From Cyrtodaria siliqua (Eukaryota; Mollusca; Bivalvia; Adapedonta; Hiatellidae), in contig JAWPHD010005576.1 of the NCBI GenBank assembly GCA_037043455.1, forward strand, positions 53,501-117,500: a stretch of 64,000 nt of DNA, given 5' to 3'. Each line of letters opens with the position of its first letter. Position 1 is the first letter of the stretch. Under the pieces are notes generated by a model. That model did no database searches and had not been told where the DNA came from. It saw only the letters and a program-made list of their open reading frames with translations. Of this stretch, positions 57,006 to 64,000 are shown piece by piece. The position numbers and the translations under genes were made by a program.

Positions 57006-57410
57006 AACATTAGTATTGTTTAAAAAAAAGACATTAACTATCACTTACCTATGATTAAACTCTCGTGAGGTTTAAAAGCAGGTATGGACATGCTGGTCAA
57101 TTATTTTTGTATTATCTATAAGTCATATTTCATAAGATTAAGATAACATGTTTATCTCGTAGAAACATTATGCTTAATATTAACTGGTGACGAACTTTAA
57201 AAGCTCAGAATATGCTGCTGAGACCATGTGCATCAAAGATTAAGTTAATATATATTTCGGCATTGCAGGAAAAAAGAAACCCCCGCTTAAAAGTGTATGA
57301 CTAATGTGTATAAATAGCACTTTTCTAATTAATTCTTCATGTCGCGCCTTTCTTAGAAATATGTAAATAATATTGTCACTCGTGCCGTATGTTAAGTGGT
57401 GGTACTTTTA
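57006..57410. other. Gene C intron 1, after the satellite
   Basis: Unique AT-rich sequence leading to the TA-flanked element at 57411. Nothing recognised. Confidence 0.4.
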
Positions 57411-57880
57411 TACTGAAGCGAAAACGAAACGCAACTCGGGAATTTCCGCTATATATTGTATATACTGCACACTCAATTCCACATAATATTAAAAAAAAAA
57501 TCCAATATATATTGCAAAACAAAATTGCAATTAGTATTAGAAAGGTCACAACTGTGATGTTGTAGACGTTTTAATCACAGTACACTTTGTAACAAAAAAT
57601 TCATAACTGTGAAGTTCCTCTTTAAACAATTGAGCCATTTCAGTACCGTAAAGTTGCATCCTCAAACTTGCTAAGTTTGCTCATATGCTTGAGCCAAACG
57701 CGTACTCTGTCAATAATGAAACTTTGAAGGAATACTATTTGCTGTGTTGTGTTGTTTTATGTCTATTTTTTCCGAAAAGAAAGGTCTTACATAGCCATGT
57801 ACCATTCTTTTAACAGCAGTATATTGGACAAACAATATAAAGCGGAAATACCCGCGTTGCGTTTGTTTTTCGCTTCAGTA
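57411..57880. mobile_element. 470-bp MITE, TA target duplication (Tc1/mariner-like)
   Basis: The ends are ~50-bp inverted repeats: TACTGAAGCGAAAACGAAAC at the left and GTTTGTTTTTCGCTTCAGTA at the right, continuing inward through GCAAC, GGG.ATTTCCGCT and ATATTGT. TA flanks both ends (57409-57410, 57881-57882). No coding capacity. Confidence 0.85.
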
Positions 57881-59269
57881 TATAGTGTATATTATTGATC
57901 GATGACCTACATTTACTGAGATAAAACGTATCATACCAATACAAAGGCTGACCTATCATTATAAACTCGGGGAAACCTGATTTTTAAATATGCGATTTAT
58001 TTGTTATTTTTTGTTGAAATTGTTGTTAGGAGAAAAGCATATTTTTAGAAATGATATAATAACAACAATGTTGATCAAAAATATGTCTAAGGTCAAAAGA
58101 TGGCCCCAAGGAAGATAAGTTTAAACGAACTGGGACACCCTCGATAAATTCGTTCGTTCGTTCGTTCGTTCGTTTGTTTATTCTTTTATATCTGATAACA
58201 CATTTAAAATATCGCTCAAGTAGGCCTAATGTGACAATATGAAACTGTTTGCTAGCTACAGACAGTGATCGTTTTTAATAACAAGGCATTTACTAATTTT
58301 TCCAGGAAGGACATTTGTTTTCTGATATATTTATTGTGTAAATATAGAGCATGGAGTTTACGGCGGTCAACGGCCCATGACTTTGTCTGCATATCTTTGA
58401 ATTATTTTTTGTGTTTTTAGTGTTTGGGGCATTTTTTTAAAATGTATATGTTACTGTTGCAAATGGCCATATAACTTGTACGCTTACTAGTTGAAATAAT
58501 GTTGTAGCATGGTCACTGAAATTCCGTTTGCATTTGCACAGGTGTAAATCGTTTAATTGAAAATAACACCTGTCAGCATAAATGGTGTACTCTAATTACC
58601 AGCTATTGGAAGTTAGAGTATAACAGACAGCTGAAATGGACATACTACAAAACAAAAAGAGTATGGTCTCATCTCGTTGGTTGATTTAAATACCTCGATG
58701 GGATACGCCCATCTCGATGTTTAAATCAACCGACTCGATAAGATCATACTCTATCTATTAGATCTACGTGTTATTCATAATGCGGATTCTGTTTTGTTAC
58801 ACGTGTATTGGTTTGCTTTTATTTATGGGTGCATCGAGACTAGAAACTCGCCCTACATTTTGTACACTAGCTTATCTATATTAATCATATATATACACAT
58901 TCGTGCATTTTCACCGCTGTAAGATATAACTTTGTTAAAATTACCTCACACGATAATATTATTTATCAAATACTTGCCTATAAAAACGTTGTTTTTGAAT
59001 ATACGATACGACATAGACCTAGCTAGTCATATCAATCAGGTTTTCGTTGCCGGGCAATAACGCTGAATGTTGCGATAGTATATGATTTGTCACGCGTATG
59101 GTTTGTCGTCTGTGTTTCATTTGTTGCTTTCAACCTGTTTTCGCCACAGATTATTGACTATAGAATCATTATCCGCGGACAAAATAACCATTTATGAATA
59201 TTCATTTTCTTGATTAAAAAATGTCAAATTGAACGAAATTCATTTTCAATCAAGTTTCGAAAAAATGGT
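57881..59269. other. Gene C intron 1 spacer with a hairpin
   Basis: It holds (TTCG)n at about 58146-58172. At 58659-58752 there is an imperfect palindrome with arms GAGTATGGTCTCATCTCG and CGATAAGATCATACTC and inner arms TGATTTAAA/TTTAAATCA. No exon recognised. Confidence 0.5.
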
Positions 59270-60725
59270 AAGCTTTTGGCATGGATATCAAATTATCTTT
59301 CAAGCCGTTCGCAGAAAGTGTGAACTTCGTCCTCAGCATCAAAAACTGTAATTGCTGGGGTTCCCTAAGGCTCTGTTATGGGGCCCGTGTAATATTTATT
59401 ATACGTAAATAAACTTGCGGAAATAATGCTTAATATTACACATTTATTTGCTGATGATAGTTCGCTAGAATTTCCACGTCTAATATAGATGACATGAAAG
59501 GTATTTTAAACCACGACTTACATGTCAAAGCAATGTGTTGTTCAGTTTAATCCAAATAAAACAGAAGCAATGCTCTTTTCTTTATTTGAAGATGATCGTC
59601 GCCCAGTCCTATACATCTAAAATGTAGTTGCTCCTGCAACAAAGGTATTAGGATTAATGCGAATGCTTAAATATAAAGTATCCCGATCAGGCTTATTTAT
59701 CCTACATGCGTCCAATCTTTGAGTATGCTTTAATTATATGGGACGGTTGTTCACATAACATATACGAGAAAGATACTTCGGAAAAATTACAATATGAAGC
59801 AGCCCGGATAGTAAATGGACTAACTCGTTCTATACATCGTTTATTAGCTGAGATAAGATGGATTTCCCTTTCAGATAGGAGAAAACTGCAAAAACGTATT
59901 ACAGTATACAAAGTTAAACATGGAACAACTCCAAACTACGAGTATTTCAAATCTATTCCCATAATTGGTAAGACAAGTGAACTCCTACTACCTTCTAAAT
60001 GTGATAATTATGCCACTACTGCTCGGAGAACTGAAATATTAAATTAACTCGTGTGTACCTTCATCTCTGAATCTTTGGAATAACTTAACAATAGATACAC
60101 ACAATTCATAATCTATAATCGATGTTCAAGAGGAAGCGTTTCAGTTCTGTTTTTCCCAGCTCAAAAGTTCCAACACACTCTTAACTGGTCAACGAGGATT
60201 TTCGAGTTTATTTGCCATATTACGAAATTATTGCAGTCACCTAAATAATGATCTTTATTTAAACCATTTACGAGAATCATCCAACTGCGATTGTGGTTCT
60301 GCAGTAGAAGACGCGGAACAACTGTAACAGTTCGTACACAACGGCTTCGTTTGTTTCAAACAAATCGTACGTTTCACCCATTACATTTAAACACAATACT
60401 TTTTGGTCGCGAACACTTGTCATATGAAGATAATCATATTGGTCTTCAAAGCAGTGCAAATGTACATAAGAGAAACACAGAAGTTTGCCTAGATTTACTC
60501 ATTCTGATTGACTCTTTTCTTTCGAACTTGACACAATCTCTATACTTCTTTTTCTTTCACTAGTTCCTAGTTTTTCTTTCTCACTACCTTTTCTTTAATC
60601 ATGATATTATGTACAAGTTATGTATATTTACCAATGTAATTGTCTAACTATTTTGTCAACTAATGTTATTAGAACTTGTAGCCCAACATTTTGCGATTAT
60701 ATATTGGCAATAAAATATATTTAAA
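59270..60725 (+). mobile_element. 5'-truncated LINE (non-LTR) retrotransposon remnant
   Basis: Traces of a reverse transcriptase occur in broken frames: a GVPxGSxxGPV-like segment near 59357 and LFADDSS near 59448, where the catalytic FADD lies. The open frame at 59706-60047 follows (MRPIFEYALIIWDGCSHNI, EKLQYEAARIVNGLTRS, DRRKLQKRI), the familiar C-terminal region of LINE polyproteins. Further pieces run to about 60510, and AATAAAATATATTT at 60709 probably marks the 3' end. Multiple stops show it is dead. It sits in gene C intron 1. Confidence 0.75.
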
Positions 60726-61538
60726 TCACTAAATCTATTAACATTCCGCTCCCCCACCCCACCCCACCCGCACCCCCAACCCTCACGGAAAACAGAGTAG
60801 TGAGTTATCTTAAGCTGAAATTTCAACAACGCTGAGGTATGTGATGAATAGAATAAAAAATGTATTTTTTATATCACACCCTATATCAGGCCTTCTACTC
60901 ATATTCGCCCTCCAGCTAAAGCTCTCGTGCTGATATGGCGTCTCAGACCTGATATAGGCTATGATATGAAAATACCATTTATTATTCTCTATTTATTTCC
61001 CTGTAGACGATGCTTAATTTGTTTGGCTTTTAAGCGTCATTTGCGCGGGTTTGACCCAATTGTCGGCCGACGAACGTCAATGCATGGTGCGTAAGACTTC
61101 TACATGTCTAAATGTTGGGCTTTGTTTTTAATTTTGACAACACTTTTAATTTAATCCTTAATATTGTGCTGATCCTTCAAAAATACTTCATTGATACAAA
61201 ATATATACTGCGAGTCCGTGTTGTTTTTGTTCAAGGGCCGTTTGTTTGGAAGGCCAAGGATTTATACATGTTATAATTTGACAACTATTATAATTATTTA
61301 ACAAGTATTTATTATTTTATTAAATTCGATTACGAGGAATATGTAACTAGAGACCAGTTCTCTGTGTTGATTATTTCCTTATTTTATTCTTATTTCGTCA
61401 GCCATGCAATAGAAAGTTCGAACAGAGACTGTCACTTGCTTAATATGAAATTTAACAAACTCTGCCAGGTTGATCGATGGATTGCAGGTTTATTATTAAA
61501 CAATTTAGCTTTGGAAACGAATTTTCTTTCTACTACAG
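60726..61538. other. Gene C intron 1, last part, with a hairpin repeat
   Basis: At about 60850-61002 an inverted pair AGAATAAAAAATGTATTTTT and AAATACCATTTATTATTCTC (inverse), with CCTATATCAGG opposite CTGATATAGG inside, forms a ~150-bp hairpin. A C-rich run lies near 60750. The open frame upstream of the lectin-like exon is intronic read-through. Confidence 0.5.
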
Positions 61539-61913
61539 GCGAATGTACCTTATCAGAGACACTGAAATCGACTTCAGTATGCTTCGGTAACACCCAGCAG
61601 GTATCGCTAATCTGTGAAGCAGGGGGTGTAATCGCTATAGACAAGGTAATTGTAGGCGCACATAAATCATCGAGTGGATGTAACCTCACATGGACAGAAG
61701 GTTCAAATACGACGTGCTGTACGTCTGTAGAAGATGACTGCAGTTTCGGTCTTGAAACGAAAATGAACCAAAACTATCTTAAAGATTGTAACGGAAAGGC
61801 ATTATGTTCACCGTCAACAGATAATGCTGAAATAACGGACGGACTGTGTGCCAATGCAACAGAATATCCACCCTTTACACACTATATGTTTGTAGATTAC
61901 TACTGCATTGAAG
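61539..61913 (+). CDS. Gene C exon 2: SUEL/Gal_lectin-like domain
   Basis: A 375-bp exon, phase 1 to 1, with acceptor TACTACAG and donor G|GTAATA. It encodes ECTLSETL, VSLICEAGGVIAIDKVIVGA, NTTCCTSVEDDCSF, LKDCNGKALC and YPPFTHYMFVDYYCIEG. All main cysteines of gene B's lectin-like exon are kept, with an added pair near the start, and the two exons differ by only 12 bp. Sequons NLT, NTT and NAT suggest N-glycosylation. The open frame continues upstream to 61364 but that part lacks family similarity and lies before the acceptor. Confidence 0.75.
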
Positions 61914-62567
61914 GTAATATTACTTTGTTACCTGTTTAATCTCTGTTTGTGTTGTATACAATATAACCAGAACTGCCGGAATACATCATACAATAAAGAG
62001 GATCTTTAGGTTAGATTAAAAAGGCGTAAAAATACAACGCAAACTTATGAAACCGTGATTATCCGACCATTGTATTGAGAAACAAGTACGAATTTACAAG
62101 GTATTGGACATACTTACTTTTCTCTCTTGTTTGTGTGTTGCTTCCAAGGCATACCCTTTTCATTACTTAAAGAGATAAACGATTTTATACAAAACATTAA
62201 CCATTCACATGTGACTAAGATAACGGCATAAGACATTTGTAAAACTCCAAATATATGGGTCCTTGGTGAGGCACAGTATCCTTGTGTGCATATCATCATT
62301 GTGTGTCCGTAGAGGCAAACAATTCTGTCTTTAGCAGGCAGCTCCATTTCGTGGTTGCTTTGAATGCTTGTTTGTCATTGTGACTGAAATTGTGGTTATT
62401 CGTTCATATCAGATACGAATATCCGCTGTTTATCACATAGCTTACGTTGTGGGAGTGGAATAACACCATTCTATTTTTTCGATATACCACTGGTTTATAT
62501 ATAAGTATGCAAATGAGCCTAGTATGCGCTGTCAAAAAAAATCGATAATGACCATGATCCAATTCCT
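61914..62567. other. Gene C intron 2, first part
   Basis: AT-rich; no exon or bounded element recognised before the hairpin element at 62568. Confidence 0.4.
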
Positions 62568-62798
62568 ACGGTTTATGTCGGTTTCGCGTGTTAAAGCGAC
62601 AGGCAAAATGCAATTAAAGTCGATATGTGAGTTATGTGATAAATAGAATCTAACATTCGTTCTCATTCATTATTGAATTTATTAAACTCGTTAGCAAAAA
62701 TGATATAATGCTCGGCAAGAGCCTCGCATTATATCATTTTGCAAACTCGTTTAATAAATTCAATAATGAATGAGTACTCATGTAAGATCCTCTATTTA
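62568..62798. mobile_element. Hairpin (foldback/MITE-like) element, copy 2
   Basis: A 231-bp copy of the element at 11844, with better-preserved arms: ATTGAATTTATTAAACTCGT with TAGCAAAAATGATATAATGC, and their inverse around a TCGGCAAGAGCCTC loop. The flanking sequence differs from that of copy 1. Confidence 0.85.
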
Positions 62799-63036
62799 CA
62801 CATTTGATGGAATATCTGATCTTTCACATGGTGACACATAAAAGGCAGTGATATAGATAACATCAATAGTTACATGACTCATTGTGTAATTAATCATACA
62901 AGTCGTTGAATGACAAGTAAATGACATGAAATGTGTCGACGTTTAAAATGTTTAACTTCGAACGAAGTATATTTCAATTTTCTATCATACGTTTAGTTCT
63001 TTCTTGCATTTTGCTACACTACTTTATATTCTACAG

Positions 63037-63235
63037 AAAGCAGAATATTAAAGGGTATATGCGCAGAAGTTTCCAACAAGAGAGTGAAAAACTCGACAGT
63101 GTATCTGTGGAACGATGGCTTTCCGGGTTCGTTTATCCCTGCATCGAGTTCCAATTGTTCATGTTCTATAGAGTCAGACAACTGTAATGCACCCATGCAG
63201 GTTATCACCATACAGAGTGAACTTACTGGAAACAG
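63037..63235 (+). CDS. Gene C exon 3: CUB-like domain, N-terminal half
   Basis: A 199-bp exon, phase 1 to 2, with acceptor ATTCTACAG and donor AG|GTACAT. It encodes SRILKGICAEV, NSTVYLWNDGFPGSF, CSCSIESDNCNAPMQVITIQ and SELTGN, matching gene B at 33034 with one 6-bp length difference. The four cysteines are conserved. The open frames seen across it in other frames are shadows. The remaining exons of gene C lie beyond the right end of the window. Confidence 0.75.
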
Positions 63236-64000
63236 GTACATGAATAAACTACCACTTTTGATCTTTTGATCTTTAGAAAGATGTTAAGATCTTTAAAAAT
63301 ACCAATGAGTTGAACGTTGGCATATCGTATGTCCGTCTATATGTTGTGCAATAACCTTAGTTTCATTTCAATACTCAGTAACACTTTCAATTTAAATATG
63401 TCAACCGCGTTTAGTGTTAGTTAATATTAAGAACAATAGTGTATTAGATAGTGTCATCATCATGAAACATTTCTTAAAATAAACAGAAATAGTGGGTTTG
63501 TTAGGAAATGAGAATATAGTATTGGTTTTAGAATCTCATGCCCGTTTCATAAGGTCTCACTACAGAGTGCATTTTTACTATGTTGGCCTATACAGGACCA
63601 TTCCGAACAGGCAGTTTCCAAGCTAAAAGTTGCTTTTTTATGTAACCAAGTCATTTTCCCACACAAAACTGTAAACAATCTGGTACGTTGACCAGGCTGA
63701 TTTTTTTTTAATTTGAGTGGTGTCCTCCAATGCACTATTTTGGGCTTTAACTTCAGAGTTTGGATCAGAATTCCTACTACCCATAAAACTGCCATATTTT
63801 GGCGGCAGTGTCATTTAATAGCTGCACATCAAATGTCAGACTATGTTCATCTCACCTGCAACAGCAATAAACATATCATAGCTGTCAGCAATTATTAAAA
63901 ATATTTAAAACCGAAGAACACACTACTACTTTTTAAGGCGTAAAAGTTACCCTACCGTGGGTTTCAAGGGAGCTAACTGTGTAGTGAGACCATAAGATGT
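63236..64000. other. Gene C intron 3, continuing out of the window
   Basis: No second CUB-like half was found before the window ends. Otherwise unique AT-rich sequence without recognised elements. Confidence 0.45.

Noticed and set aside
61364..61538. Upstream extension of the gene C lectin-like frame to 61364
   Set aside because: A good acceptor ends at 61538 in the family phase, and the extension has no similarity to gene B; it is intronic read-through.

Overview
The window looks like nuclear DNA of a marine bivalve mollusc. It is AT-rich, its genes are split by long repeat-filled introns, and it carries Ty3/Gypsy, Penelope-like, LINE and tRNA-SINE fragments, many short terminal-inverted-repeat elements and very large minisatellites. 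The species assignment is inference; nothing here names it.

The real coding content is one gene family in tandem, all on the + strand. The best copy (gene B, 26203-41628) can be rebuilt exon by exon with consistent splice phases. In order it has a signal-peptide exon, a cysteine-rich SUEL/Gal_lectin-like domain, a two-exon CUB-like domain, a Thr-rich stalk, a membrane exon and a cytoplasmic exon. Gene A (window start to 3904) is the 3' end of a relative with a giant Thr/Pro mucin-like stalk and a tyrosine-rich tail. Locus A' (12852-19912) is a set of four 3'-type exons with two in-frame stops and a frameshifted tail. Gene C (51472 to beyond the right end) contributes its signal, lectin and first CUB-like exons. 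The likely role is type I cell-surface recognition receptors with interchangeable stalks and tails. That is inference from architecture; no function is proven here.

Layout: 1-3904 gene A end; 4455-5140 SINE with a (CATC)n tail; 5725-6965 inverted minisatellite; 6985-11843 decayed Gypsy element cut by a hairpin element; 12852-19912 locus A' with nested elements in its last intron; 20955-21828 29-bp minisatellite; 26203-41628 gene B, whose introns hold a Penelope-like element inside a satellite, a 30-bp inverted array and several elements; 41890-45395 duplicated 3' flank, retroelement ends and a foldback element; 45400-51471 gene-poor DNA; 51472-64000 gene C 5' half, with a 5.3-kb 28-bp satellite inside its first intron and a LINE fragment further on.

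The most notable points are: the conserved exon-phase scheme across copies, which allows exon exchange; unrelated cytoplasmic tails (Tyr-rich versus Lys-rich and repeated); a 10-bp loss in gene B's membrane exon that would split it into a soluble ectodomain and a separate membrane-tethered tail; and several precisely bounded elements whose target duplications can be read directly.
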